A DNA stretch of 62,000 nucleotides from Mesostigma viride (GCA_009746045.1 RPFO01000165.1:3700918-3762917), one strand, 5' to 3'. Positions 22,904-34,120 are shown, counted from the first letter of the stretch. Program-made: numbers and translations. Notes: generated by a model from the sequence alone, not told the origin.

Positions 22904-24040
22904 TGAGGTTAGCAAGCTCAGGAGTAATGCACGTTGTAAGATAGTGAGGAACTAATACAGCATCAGAGAGACGCCATCTATTATGATTCTGCCACGACTC
23001 TGTGTTCTGGGTAAGCAACATAATAAAGGTGAAAAACTGTTGAGGGGTAGACTTGACATCCAGCTTGGGAAGGTTAGCAAAGAGGGGAAGAGCAGGGGGC
23101 TTAGGGGGATTAGAAGAGTCAGTTTTTCCCATAGGGCCACTATCTTCCACTGCTACATAAGCGGGATAGAAGGAAGGAAGAGGAAAAGTCTTGGGTAGGG
23201 GTCTAGAAGGGGCCACCGTTTCAGGCTGGTGCCCATAGGAGAAGGGTACAGTATATTGCTCACGAAGAGAGGAGTAGGCAAAATGATCATAATTTCTGTC
23301 ATCTAGAGGCATGGTGCTGAAATCACTATTAACTTCTAAATCAGCCACACGGGTAGGGACCTGGGCTGCCTCATAGGCCGTCTCAGGGTAGGACCAGGAA
23401 GCAGGTGGGAAAAAGGGAACTGCACTAGGACGCCCAGAAGGGCCGACAGGGGCAGAGGCACGACCCGTGTTAAAAGCAGGCATGGAAGGCACAGGGTGGG
23501 AAGGAGGCCTAGCAGCATTGTTAGTTAGTGAGGACCTGCTGGGGGGTTGAGCCAAGGTTGCAGGAGGGGCAGGGGCCTGGTTCAAGGTAAAGGAAGGGTC
23601 ATCACTAAATCTGACTTGCATACGTTGTTCATAGGTAGGAGGGGTAAGTGAGGGACGACGGCGACCACCAGTAACAGGAGAAGGAGGTGAGGTACGCAGA
23701 TTACCTTGAGGAGTTAGATGGTGCACCGTTTCAAGTGAGTCCCGTCGGTTACCACGAGTGTTGTTATTGTTGTTAGTATTATCATTATTATTATTCATAG
23801 TAGTAGCGTTGGTAGGTATAGGCGACATATTTCCACCCACTGGATCCATCTTTGATTAAGTAAATGAATAGGAATCTAACTGAAAGCAACAAGGAAAAAG
23901 GACAAGGCCTAATTCAAGGCAAGGAAAGAAAAGAAAAGCTTTTAATGTCCTACAAAAGGAAAAACAATTTAAATCAATCCTTTTTAGCCACAGTAATGGA
24001 TAGGGATCCGAACTCTAAGGTGAGAGGCGTATCTAAGCTA

Positions 24041-24382
24041 CTAAGATGAGGATGCAGCCCGTTTAGGGGGAGACGAAGGAGGAGATGGAGGTGGTGTAAC
24101 AAAAACAAGACTATCTACTGCAGGACGAGCATGAAGAGAAGGACGAGAATGGAGACCCAAATCTGATTCACTATGCTTTATGAGGTAGGTCTGAGCTTCT
24201 TCAAAGGACATAAACTTCTTATATTTGGAGACATTATAAGCACGCGACTGAACGAACTGCCTAGCATCGGCCCACGATAAGAAAATAGATGCCCATTGAG
24301 GGGTAATAACAACGTAATATTTCGCTAAACTATTATTACTAGTCGAATGTGAAGGAGCAGGAAAAGGACGTCGCTGGCTCAT
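24041..24382 (-). CDS. Small ORF with RNase H1-type hybrid-binding (Cauli_VI) domain
   Basis: A 113-codon ORF with its own ATG, lying between the 5' LTR and gag in the same direction. Residues about 20-70 read KYYVVITPQWASIFLSWADA, then a short loop, then SKYKKFMSFEEAQTYL. Those features (aromatic pair at the strand start, SW, KKF, EEA-x-x-Y/F-L) are the signature of the hybrid-binding domain found at the N terminus of RNase H1 and in caulimovirus P6 (Pfam Cauli_VI). In those proteins the domain binds RNA/DNA hybrids. The N terminus is Ser-rich; the C terminus is Pro/Ser-rich and disordered-looking. It is not fused to RNase H here. Its role in the element is inference: it might bind the reverse-transcription intermediate or act as an assembly factor. 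Confidence 0.75.
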   Translation of the reverse strand: MSQRRPFPAPSHSTSNNSLAKYYVVITPQWASIFLSWADARQFVQSRAYNVSKYKKFMSFEEAQTYLIKHSESDLGLHSRPSLHARPAVDSLVFVTPPPSPPSSPPKRAASSS

Positions 24383-24912
24383 GTTAACGCACCTGGTAGG
24401 TCTTGAGTAGTCAAATAAGGAGAACGAGGAGAAGGCGACTTATCTCGGGTGTCTGAAACCGAACCAGATTGACGACGCACGCAGGGACGAGGTTTCCAGC
24501 GCCAGGTGGTCGTAAGTATCCGGTTTCAAGAAGTCTGCATCTGGCGATGGGTCGTCTAAATACAACGCAGGCAAGAATGCAGAAAAAGGGTAATCTACGA
24601 GACGCTAGTCGTCTCTCTAACGTAGAACCAAAACCATCACCTATCTACGACAGTAGGCCACATGTCTCAGGGAAAACAAAACGAGGAAAAGGAGCTATCT
24701 ATAAAAGGATTTTCCGCTTCGAGCAGGTCTATCTTCTAGGCAGGGCGTGTCCCGAATCGGGCAGCACTACCCTCCCAGCTTGCAGGCGACCCGCCCATTA
24801 CCTGTCAAGTAGGTGTCGTCTTCATTTTCCCGGACGCGGAAGGGTTGATTCAATGACGTATGTTGCAGGGGATCGTCGTCTGGTTCTCTACCTAAAATTC
24901 CTCCGAGTCCAT

Positions 24913-25486
24913 TGTTACGCCGCGGGTATCTACCACTACCTCTACCTCTACCTGGCCTGATGCTACCTAAACTAGTCAAGCCACCTCTAGTTAAACCCCT
25001 AGCGAAAGACGAACGAGACGATCCAGATCTCAATGCATTAACGTAAGTGTTACTATAATACGCCATAAGCCATTTACACAACCCGTTTACTCCAGGAATA
25101 GAGGAAGGAAACACAACTACACTGCCGTGACCCAAGCCTATATGTGTTAATTCATTTAACACACGCCGAGTGCACACACGAAGGATAGAACGTGCATAAA
25201 TGGTCACCAACGCTCCAACACGCTCGGGCCGACATGGCCGGCCCTCGCCTACAGATGCACGCTGGTCCACTACATCTACAGATGCACGCTGGTCCACTAC
25301 ATTCTACCAAAGGATCAGGACCACTAATAAAGTACGCGGCGCGGCGCCCAAAGGCACCCAATGTACCACGGTACTGTTACGAGGACAACAGTGTCCCGGT
25401 AGGAGCTACACGTAAACCTAGGGACAACCGAGGCAAAAGACCTAATTTACGTCCGTAACTACAACGAATTGTTACGCGACGTAACA
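24913..25486 (-). repeat. 5' LTR of the gypsy element
   Basis: 574 bp bounded by TGTTACG...CGTAACA (minus-strand sense). It matches the solo LTR at 39624-40177, which gives the exact ends. This copy carries an internal direct duplication of about 25 bp (TACAGATGCACGCTGGTCCA repeated at about 25250 and 25277). The outer flank is TTATC. No matching flank exists because the 3' end is lost. Confidence 0.9.
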
Positions 25487-25499
25487 TTATCACAACCCA

Positions 25500-26072
25500 T
25501 TTGCATGGAGCTGTATGTGGATAGCTCAATGGACAGCAGGCAGGTCTCCAAGGTCAGGGGCAGGGCTGCAGGCCGCTCTTTGTGCTCAGACAGGAGGGCC
25601 TGGGGAGTTTGGTGAGCTGGTTTAGTCCCCTGCACAAACGGGTGGCTAGCTGTCAGCAGTGATGTGGCAGAATGCAGGGCTATATGTGAAGGCATTCACA
25701 CCAGCCTTTATCTGAAGGAGTTGCTTCATCAGATGACTTCTAACACTCCTTGGCCACTTCAGGTTACAGTACCACTCTTCTCAAAACAGACTCCATGGGG
25801 ATGGTGCAGTTTGTGCACAGGCAGATGGCCAGAAGTAGGGACTTGCATTATCTCCTTCGGAATTGTCCTCCTTGGCCAATATTGAGCATATCCCGGCCTG
25901 GGGTTGACAATCCTGCTGATGCTTTGACCAAGCTAGTGCAGAAGGCAGCAGTGCAATCAATACAAGGTTCTTCAGTCTCTGATGGACCCATCTCAGCAAG
26001 CTGTCTAAAGCTGGTGCCTGGTAATATAGGGCATTCGAGAGCAGGTTGTGTGGTAGTGTCAGCATTGTGACT
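25500..26072 (+). pseudogene. Ty1/copia RNase H fragment, decayed
   Basis: Across frames the plus strand reads LYVDSS, AECRAICEGIHTSLYLKELL, then TDSMGMVQFVHRQMARSRDL and ISRPGVDNPADALTKLV. These match the copia RNase H layout (YVD, EAEYRA.., the middle CDN/A region, and xxxxADxLTK at the end). Several frameshifts and stops break it and no LTR is recognised. It lies just outside the 5' LTR of the gypsy element, so it is a neighbour and not part of that element. Confidence 0.75.
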
Positions 26073-26138
26073 GGCATAATACCTGTATTTTAGTCTGTAC
26101 CAAGGCTCATGGACCATGGTACACTCACTCTGATTTTA

Positions 26139-28412
26139 GGGGACGCGGCGCGCCGAATTTTTTCCGCGCCAAAAAATTCGCGGTACCAGCCGTACCGTGA
26201 AAAGTGGGTGCACGGTGCAGCGCGCACCCCTTGCGGAAGTGGCCATGGCGACTGCGTTTAGGCGAAACTAGCAATGTAAGGCTAGAGAAATGCCAAAAAA
26301 ATGCTCGAATGTTCAAGACGATGATTTAATGATGTTGGTTTGTGGCGGCAAGTAGCTGATTTACAATATCGCTGCTTTCTTTTACTGCCATCGGCATGGG
26401 GGGTAAACTGCATTTTTTCGTCGCGCGGAATAAAATAGAATTCGTGATAGCGGCTGTAAATTCGCAGTTTTCGGGGGCTTTTTGACCGTGAAGGATGAAT
26501 TCGTATCGGTAGCATTGAGTTCCAAACCGAACTGGTGCTTTTTGCTACATTTTCGGCCATTCTCGGTAAGTAATTCTTCAGGCCTCCGCAATGCATGTCG
26601 GAACCTTCCATGGAAGAACGGCCGTTGTTGCGCGCCTGGGCGAGGGATCTGCGAAGTCAAGGTATAGATTTGTCGCGAATGTTCTGTGCTATCAGTTCTT
26701 TCTTCTATTAGCTCATCGTTCGAAGTTTTTTCCGTTCTTTTTGGGCAGTTTCCGCCAGCTAGCTCGCCGTTGCTTGCCGTGGTGTTGTCGAATACCTGGC
26801 AGCTTTAGATTGTTTTCGTTGATGTCGTGGTCAAGGCCGCTTCAGTCGAAGCCTATTGCTTCTCGGGAAGGCTTCAGGTATTTCATGAAACGTGTTCTGG
26901 CAAGGATGTTGTGCTTATGGAAGCTTCTAGTTGTGTGAGAGTGACGCACCCTCTCTTCGCAGCGGCATCACAGCGCTCATGCGCTGGAGGCCCGCCAATG
27001 GTTTCTTTCCATTTTATCATGCAGGGGAGGAAGTGTTTTACTGACGATCATGTTGGAGATATTGCATTTGTGTGACTGCATGTAGATAGCTGCCACCATT
27101 GGTTTATTTGAGCTTTCCCTTGATATGATGATGTGAAAAGACTGCAATGTGCTGAGCCAACCATGGTTGACATGGTTGACTGCATGCAAGCTTTGTATGC
27201 CATGATCTCCATGGTTCCTTGCCCTCCATCGTTCCAGTTTGTTGCCCATCTCAGGTAGGGCAGTTAAGGAGTCGCTGCAGTGTTGATTAGCTTGGTTGGC
27301 ATAAACCTTAACACTCTAACCTGGGAGAAACATAGAAAATGCTGCTTAGGCATTTTAGTGCCATCATCATTATTGCTATTCACATGCTTATAAGTCTGGC
27401 CATGCTCGAGGGACAGTGAAGGGGTATGAGGCGTGTGGCCACCCATTTGTATTTCATAACATATTCAGCATGTATTTGATGCATGTTGGATGGCATGCAA
27501 AGTGTAATTGTGTTTCCTTGGTTACTGAGTGGTCCTTAGCGCCTTGTCAGGTGGTCGTCTAGGAAACCCATCAGTGCGTGCCACAGTGACCCCCGACCTT
27601 GAGCATGTGTCGTCATCAGTGAGCAAGAGTTAGAGGTGCTTTTGGTCATAGATTTGCTGAGTTCTTGGCATGAAGTTTACGAGGTAACCTTGGGTTGAGT
27701 ATAGTGTATGCTCTCTTGGCATGTATGCCTAGCGATCGTGTTGCTATGCTTGCGCTGGCAAGGTTGGCCATGCCGAGGGCAGGTGAGGGCAGATGAGGTG
27801 CCTAGGCGTTTGCTTATGTTTTGTGATCGAGTAGGGCATGCTTTCAGGCTCTTTGGATGGAAAACATCATGCCTAAGTGGCCTTGTACAAAGAAAAACCT
27901 TCCTTAGCGGTCGTGAGAGTGGCATCTGCCAAACGCAATAACTTGAGCTAGGGTTGTCCGATTGACCTCAAACTTGGACCGTGGCTGGGACCACCCGTGC
28001 CGAAATTTAATAGTGCTTTTTGGCTTGATCTGACAAGTTTATGAATTGTTTTATATTTTAAAGTGAAAAAAATCGCGTTTTGGGCGCCACGGGCTATTTT
28101 TTGAACGGCGGTGTCCATATGCCCCATGTAAGTTGCTGTTTGCGATGTGCCAGGAAGTTACTACGTGGCTTGTGCTTTTTGGGTCAACCTGTTTTGTGGA
28201 TTGGCTGGGGCATAACCAGCCCTAGCTAGCGTCTTTTGCTATTTATAGCGCATTATTGGCGTATATATGGGGGTAGTACCCCCAAGAAGTGCATGGACAA
28301 CTCACTAGAGATGTTATTTAGTGCCCCCAATCATAACTTAGCATTGTGCAAATGAATTTCAAGTGATATTAGCATATGTCAATTTTAAGGGTTTTGGGGT
28401 GCCACATTCCCT
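26139..28412 (+). mobile_element. TTAA-type DNA transposon, left copy
   Basis: The left end GGGGACGCGGCGCGCCG is homologous to the inverted right end of the copy at 34606-36895 over at least 130 bp (shared GAAAAATTCGCGGTAC, CGTACCGTGAAAAAGTGG-type and GGCCATGGCGAC blocks). Further blocks align in the interior, such as TTCCATGGAAG near 26605 and GGGGGTAGTACCCCCAA near 28270. The inner end reads ATTCCCTTTAA. Flanking TTAA sites are eroded here (TTTA and TTTAA). No transposase is readable. A donor-like GGTAAG occurs at the same place in both copies (26564 here). Confidence 0.7.
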
Positions 28413-28564
28413 TTAATCAGGATGCAGCCAGGTTTTGGCTGGGGTTCATGATGTTGACTACGCAAGGTTGACAGGTCCATTACAGACCATGTATTCTATT
28501 TTAAAAGAAATGTATATTTGTACATACCTCTCACACTGGTCTGGGAACCTTTATTGTGGGGTTT
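28413..28564. other. Sequence between the TTAA element and LINE A
   Basis: About 150 bp, continuous with 34171-34601 when LINE A is removed. I see no gene. The rejoined site contains GGTTCGATTCC, a tRNA B-box-like word, but no tRNA fold is visible. Confidence 0.5.
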
Positions 28565-28642
28565 ATAGGGCGGGGTAGAGCTAGCACTAATTAGTGCACC
28601 CACAATTATACCAGACTATCCTCTTGAGTCCGGCCATGAAAT

Positions 28643-28960
28643 TTTTGACTCCGGCCATGAAATTTCATCGGGTTGGTTGCATTAGACTCGTCTTTTGAAG
28701 ACGAACACGCTGATATAATTTTCTCTAGCTATCGCTCAATATTTCCGAAGATACCGGCACCGCCCTGCCCAGCAAATATCGCTGTTGCAATATACGAGAA
28801 TGCTCATAACTTTTGACTCCGGCCATGAAACTTCATCGGGTTGGTTGCATTAGACTCGTCTTTTGAAGACGAACACGCTGATATAATTTTCTCCAGCTAT
28901 CGCTCAATATTTCCGAAGATACCGGCACCGCCCTGCCCAGCAAATATCGCTGTTTTTTCA
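28643..28960 (+). promoter_or_regulatory. LINE A 5' UTR tandem monomers (168 bp)
   Basis: Unit 1 is 28643-28810 and unit 2 is 28811 to about 28960. A partial earlier start (TCCGGCCATGAAAT) lies at 28629. Units differ at only a few bases. Each holds the short hairpin TCGTCTT-TTG-AAGACGA. Tandem 5' monomers act as promoters in mouse L1; a promoter role here is by analogy. Confidence 0.7.
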
Positions 28961-28967
28961 GCTCGAT

Positions 28968-30437
28968 ATGGCGGAATACGACTCATCCCAGCAATCACAA
29001 GCGTCCGCGGCCCTGCACCAACTCGCTGACGAAGCCATGGCGTCATTGGAAACACCCTTGCACGCTATGCCGGACGCCACTGTCAGCATCCAGCCGCTCC
29101 ACTCCACCGCTCCGCCGAACAGCGACCTTGCCATGGATACCCGCGAGGAGGCCTTTTCTGCCGAGGAAGCTGCCGCATTTTTACCTGGCAAATGGCCAGG
29201 CCTTAACGCCATCATGCGCCTGTCCCGAGCTGCCGCCCTCACCATCCTGCACCTGGCTGCCGAGAAAAAGTGCGAGATCCGGGACTGCAACCAACAGGTT
29301 ACCCACCTGTCGGACTTTCTCCACGACGACCCCGACGACACTGACCTCTGCCTCGCAGTCTGGTGGACGTGCTCCCGTCTTTCCGACAGCGCCCTTGAGC
29401 GCTTTGTCATGGCCTCTCTGGACCTGGGAGCCGACCCCACTGTTGCGGCCGCCATCAACATCACCGCCAAGCAAGTCGCCAATACGTGCTTCGATCGCCT
29501 CCCTCCCCTCCTCAACGCTGCCCTCAACCCTGTCCACAACCACCTCGCCACCCACCACGCCCATTCCTCACACGCCGACACCTCCATCCACTCCGCCATC
29601 ACCCACATTGCAGCAGGGCTGCAGCAGCAGCAGCAGCTCCTCCACCAGCTCCAGCAACAACTTGCCGCCTCCATAACTCCTGCCAAGACCACCTATGCCG
29701 CCACGCTTCAGAACCCTACGGAGCTCATCAACGAAATCAAAACAGCCGTCAAGGCCAGCACAAGGGATGCTATGCACGAACCCATTCGCTCATGCAGTAT
29801 TGTGGTACGTGGCGTCCCCTCGAACGTCAACGATGCACGCCTGGGCACCTACCTCCGGGGCGACCCCTTCCTGGGGAAGCTCGGCGTGGCCCAAAGCGTC
29901 GTCATCAAAACGGCACGACGGCTCGGCGGCCCCACCGCCCCTGTCTTGGTGGAATTCCACCGCAAGGAGGACAAACTGCAGGTGCAGAAGGCCCGCCGGA
30001 ACCTCCACGATACCCAACTGAGCATCGACGATTACTATACCCCGGAGCAGCTTGAGGCCCGGGCTGCCGCTTTGAACCGGCCGGAGGTCCACGAGGCTCG
30101 GGCAGCCAAGCAGGCCAACCCGCAACTACGGTGCAGCATCTATGCCCGCCTCTTTAATGGCGTCTTCATCGTCCGCATTAACGGCCAGGACCTTCCTCCA
30201 ATGACGGCGACCCCCATGGATACCGCCGTGCCAGCGCCCCAGCCCCCTGCTCGGCCCCCGCCGTCACCGCCATCGCCACCGGCATCGACGGTCACCTGCT
30301 CCCCAGCACGTGTGGGGATCCGCCGGGGCAACTTCAGCTCAGGTATGGCTGCCAGGCTTGGCCGTCCCCCTAATAAATTCGTTCGCTTTGCACCTGAGCC
30401 GGAGCCCGCGCTGCGAACCCTTCTCTCCTATCAATGA
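28968..30437 (+). CDS. LINE A ORF1, ORF1p-like RNA-binding protein
   Basis: 489 codons from the ATG eight bases after the last monomer-like sequence. The N-terminal half is Ala/Leu-rich. A Gln-rich heptad stretch (LQQQQQLLHQLQQQLAA, about residue 220) suggests a coiled coil. Residues about 275-345 resemble the RRM/C-terminal region of ORF1 proteins (SCSIVVRGVPSNVNDARLGT, APVLVEFHRKEDKLQVQKA, LHDTQLSIDDYYTPEQLEA). The tail is Pro-rich. ORF1 proteins bind the element RNA and act as chaperones in the RNP. The stop codon overlaps the ORF2 start in ATGA (30434-30437). This suggests translation of ORF2 by termination-reinitiation. Confidence 0.85.
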   Translation: MAEYDSSQQSQASAALHQLADEAMASLETPLHAMPDATVSIQPLHSTAPPNSDLAMDTREEAFSAEEAAAFLPGKWPGLNAIMRLSRAAALTILHLAAEKKCEIRDCNQQVTHLSDFLHDDPDDTDLCLAVWWTCSRLSDSALERFVMASLDLGADPTVAAAINITAKQVANTCFDRLPPLLNAALNPVHNHLATHHAHSSHADTSIHSAITHIAAGLQQQQQLLHQLQQQLAASITPAKTTYAATLQNPTELINEIKTAVKASTRDAMHEPIRSCSIVVRGVPSNVNDARLGTYLRGDPFLGKLGVAQSVVIKTARRLGGPTAPVLVEFHRKEDKLQVQKARRNLHDTQLSIDDYYTPEQLEARAAALNRPEVHEARAAKQANPQLRCSIYARLFNGVFIVRINGQDLPPMTATPMDTAVPAPQPPARPPPSPPSPPASTVTCSPARVGIRRGNFSSGMAARLGRPPNKFVRFAPEPEPALRTLLSYQ

Positions 30438-33400
30438 CGACGCTCGCGGCCCCGCGGCTCCGCGGCTCTAGCAGTGGGATCTGCCTAACTCCCCTTCCCG
30501 CCCCTTTGCCTTCGCAGCCCTCGGGCTGTCGGAGAGAGAGCAACGGGTCGGCAGTGAGCCAGGTTAGCCCCGCCTCGCGCGGCCGCCTCCGAAACCTCCT
30601 CAGACTGCACGCATTTCTTATGCGTGCAGACGCAAACTCATTCTACCTGGCCACCCGAGCCAACCGTCGGCGTCGCCTCGACGCGTTGGCAGGAAGAATC
30701 GAAATGGTGATTGAAAGCATAAGTCCCCAACCCGCCCCCCCTACCCCACCACCTCCACCCCCACCCCCATCACCACCCTGCTCCATCTCCGCCCCCACCC
30801 CCGCCTGCACCCCCCTTTTCGGTCAACGCGCGCCCTTGGTCATCGCCACCTTCAACGCCCGCACGCTCCAGCCCGACGCTGACCGCTGTCACTGCCTGCG
30901 CAGTGACGACTGTCAGTGCCATCGAGTCTCCAATCTTATTGGTTTCTGCATCGACAATAATATCGCCATCCTGGGAATCCAAGAACACAGGCGCACTGCA
31001 TCGGCCCGCGGATCAACTGCCCTTGTTGCTGACGACATCGACGGCTGGCGGTTCTACTACGGAGGCGGCGACGGCACCGGGAACGGGGGCGTCGGTCTCC
31101 TCTGCTCCCCGCTCGCCGTACGCCACATGGGCGAACCCCAGCTGGTCAACGCTCGGCTCCTCGTGGCCACTTTTCATTCGATGGAGGGCCACTCGACCTA
31201 CGCCCTGACGGTGGGCGTTGGTTACGCACCCCACTCCGGCCACCCAGAACAAGACCGCAAGGACTTCTTTGCAGCGCTGGAGAACCTGGCGAACGGCATC
31301 CCTGGTCGCAACTACCTCGCTCTGCTGCTGGACGCCAACGCCACGCTACCACCGGGTACTGGCGGATGTCAGCACGCCCCCAACGGTACGGTCTCCAATG
31401 CCAACACCGAACTTTTTGCTGATTTGCTTACGACATGCGATTTGGTCACTGCCAACACCCGCTTTCCACATAGTCCAGATGCTTTGGTCACACACACCTC
31501 GCCAACTGGCACTGAACGCTGCATTGACTATGTTGTAATGCGCAAGCGTCATCAAGGATCTGTACTAGCTGCTCGCTCGCATGTGATCCCCCTGGTGCGC
31601 TCCGATCATCGCATCGTCACCGCCCGCATCCGCCTGCGATTCCCCTCGCCCTTTCGTAAGCACGTGGCACCACCTGATTTGCGCACACTTCAGTTGCTCG
31701 AGAAATCTGACGACGCTCTGGAGGACTTCCCTGAAAAACGCGCCCACAAGCGCGCCGCAGAGGCGTTCGTCGACGCGCTGGACATCCCGGCCAGCCACGC
31801 CCAGCTGTTCGCTGCCGGCCCGGCATCGGCCCTTCGGCACCTCGCTGACAAGCTGCCCGCGGCCGGGGCCCTACTGCCCCCCCGCCGCCCGCCCCGCTTC
31901 ACCAGCCTGCACCGGCTCCCCGCCGTCATCCAGGCCCGGCAAGCCCTGCGCGACAACCGCGACCCCGCCCGCTACGCCCGCCTCAAAGCCGATTACCACT
32001 CGGCCATCCGGCAGGCGACCAAGGAGCAGGAGGACCTTCATGTCCGCGAGTACTTCGCCCACCTCAAGGACCAGCACGGCAAGTACGCCTGGACCCGCCT
32101 GCGTCACGCCCAACGGCCCGCCGGCGGCGCGCAGCCGGCGCCGCGGACGCTCTCTGGCTCACCGCAGCAGCAGCTCAACCAGTGGTATTCCTCCCAGTCC
32201 CGGCTGCTCGGCGCCCCCCCGCCGCCTCCGCCGCTTGGCCCTCTGGCGGCCGCACGCCTGGCAGTAGCACCGGCGGACGTCCCTGCGCCGCCCACGCCGC
32301 CCGCCGCTGAGCAGGACTACACGTACCCAGCCCTGACGGAACCCCTGGCCCACCCCAACGAGCTCCCGCCGTTCACCGAGCTCGAGCTGAGCACCGCCGC
32401 CAAGCAACTCCGCTTCTATGCTGCCGTTGGACCTGACCAGCTCCCAGCCCCGGTGATTAAGCTGACGGCGCTCACGGGGTTCCTGCTTGACGTCTGCAAC
32501 CGGATCCTGCTTGCCGACGCGCCGCCGATTCCTGAGTGGCAGCACAGCTACCGTATTATGCTGTACAAAAACAAAGGTTCCCCTGACGACCCCGCCAACT
32601 ACAGAGGAGTCTGCATCCAGAGCGCCGCACTTAAGTTGTTCATGCGCATGATCCTCAACCGCCTTCGTTCTGCTCTCGACTGTCACCTTGGGGAAAGTCA
32701 AATGGGCTTCCGTCCTGGGCGCAACACCGTCATGGCCATCTTCGTCGCGCGTCGCCTCTTCGAGGAAATCGCTCTCCTGCAACCTGGTGAGTTTCCCGCC
32801 ATCCTGATCTTCGTCGACTTCATCAAGGCTTTTGATTCTGTCCTCTGGGACGCTCTATGGGCTGTACTTGCTCGCGCTCGCGTCCCCACTCCCCTGATTA
32901 CCGTCATCCGCACGCTGTATGAGGGGTCCACCACTTCGGTGCGCACTCAGCACGGCATACCCCGCCCTGCCCACTGCAGACCGGCGTCTGGCAGGGTTGC
33001 GTCCTGTCGCCGTACCTGTTTATTATTGTAGTGGATTATGTTATGCGCCAGGCACGTGCTCGCTTTGCTAGCATTGCAGGCCGTGCCCCTGGCCTAGCGA
33101 TCACGAACGAGCTTGGGGAAGGGGGGCCGACTAACAAGCAGAATTTACTAGCTGACCTCATTTATGCCGACGACATCACGCTCATCGAGAAGCCGGAGTC
33201 TGCCCAACTTTGGCTGGACTGCCTGGCGCTCGAGGCTCGGGCGGTTGGTCTAGAAATCAGCCCCAAAACGGAGGCCCTGGCCCTCGGCATGGCAGGGCCC
33301 CCACCCACACTCCGCCTCTTAGACGATGCCGAGGTCAACTACCCTACTTCAGGCCGCTTCAAGCTGCTCGGCAGTTGGCTTCCTGACTGCGAGGACGACA

Positions 33401-34065
33401 TGACGACACGGATCGGCATGGCGTGGGCGCACCTCCATGACCACCGCCGCTGGTGGAGCAACCCCGCCCTACCCCGGATCGTCAAGCGTGACCTCTTCAA
33501 GGTCGTCATTCTGACGATCCTGACCTACGGCGCCGAGACGTGGACACTGATGCAGGAGCTGGAGCAACGACTCGACGGCGCCGTCACCAAGATGCTGCGC
33601 AAGGCCCTTAACATCCCCTTTGGTTTGCACATTAGTAATGAGGATTTGTACGCTGATTTGCCCTATGTTTCCCACATTATTAGGCACAGGCGCCTGGGCC
33701 TAGCCGGGCACCTGGCCCGCACAGATCAGGTAGATACATCAGATAGACTAGCTGGCACCAAGCCCGCCCAGCCTGGGCGATATGTCCTCACCTGGCGTGC
33801 CCCCGGCCGCGCGCGGCAGGGCCGCCACCCGTGGACTTTTCGTGATAGACTCGGCATGGACATGTGCTACACTAGACGTGACGGGCTCACCCCCGGGCAG
33901 CCTCCTGGTTTGTCTGTAATATGGAGGCAGATGGTGCGCAAGGATAGATGGCAAGTAGTGATGAAGGAGACCACCCCCAAGCCTGTGGGGGCTCCGCGTG
34001 TGACCAAGTATGGCATTCATAGCGATTCGGGCCGCGGTGCCCACACCCCTGTAACTAGGACCTAG
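30434..34065 (+). pseudogene. LINE A ORF2: endonuclease and reverse transcriptase (1-nt frameshift)
   Basis: The start ATG overlaps the ORF1 stop. An AP-endonuclease-like domain begins near residue 135 (LVIATFNARTLQP), with NIAILGIQEHRRT, LLLDANATLP and the SDHR motif near residue 395. The RT has ANYRGVCIQSAALKLFMRMI, SQMGFRPGRNTV, FVDFIKAFDSVLWDALW and the catalytic YADD after 33160. The C-terminal part has KLLGSWLPDCEDD, ILTYGAETWTLMQELEQRLD and RRLGLAGHLAR. The frame shifts near 32959: this copy reads GGCATACCCC where the copy at 58474-60072 has GGCATTACCCC, so one T is missing. The second part is open from 33031 to the stop at 34065. EN nicks the target and RT copies the element RNA from it. 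Confidence 0.93.
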
Positions 34066-34120
34066 ATAGCTTATACCATCCATTCCATCCCATGTTCCCC
34101 TCCCACTGAGGACTTATGCT

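Larger units (their letters stand above)
20044..23849 (-). pseudogene. gag: gypsy gag, interrupted by a LINE
   Basis: The ATG is at 23849 (MDPVGGNMSP). The N-terminal part is Asn-, Pro- and Ser-rich and low-complexity, leading to a gag-like core (PKLDVKSTPQQFFTF). The frame is cut at 22904 by the LINE at 20844-22903. It resumes at 20843 with the second half of the capsid-like region (WQDRLAFGTLQQGTKSF, MVRIRDLSGAEVRARFLQGL), a CCHC zinc knuckle CYHCKEVGHLKREC and an Arg/Pro-rich tail, ending at the stop at 20044. The TSD TGAGGTTAGCAA at 20832-20843 and 22904-22915 marks the insertion. Dropping the insert and one TSD copy keeps the frame open. Pol follows in a different frame. Confidence 0.9.
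15185..25486 (-). mobile_element. Ty3/gypsy LTR retrotransposon, 3'-truncated and interrupted
   Basis: Reading on the minus strand, the order is 5' LTR (24913-25486), leader, a hybrid-binding-domain ORF, gag with CCHC knuckle, aspartic protease, RT and RNase H. That is the Ty3/gypsy order up to the integrase. Homology stops just after the RNase H motif KLQYVK at about 15185. Integrase and 3' LTR are missing. Two insertions break it: an ORF1-only LINE (20844-22903) in gag and a pair of hAT-like elements (16372-19018) at the protease-RT junction. In both cases, removing the insert and the duplicated target bases restores the reading frame, so both landed in an element with open gag-pol. A single-base frameshift lies near 15554. 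Confidence 0.93.

Noticed and set aside
28841-29692. Long minus-strand frame opposite LINE A ORF1
   Set aside because: A shadow of the GC-rich ORF1 on the other strand; the plus frame has the ORF1p features.
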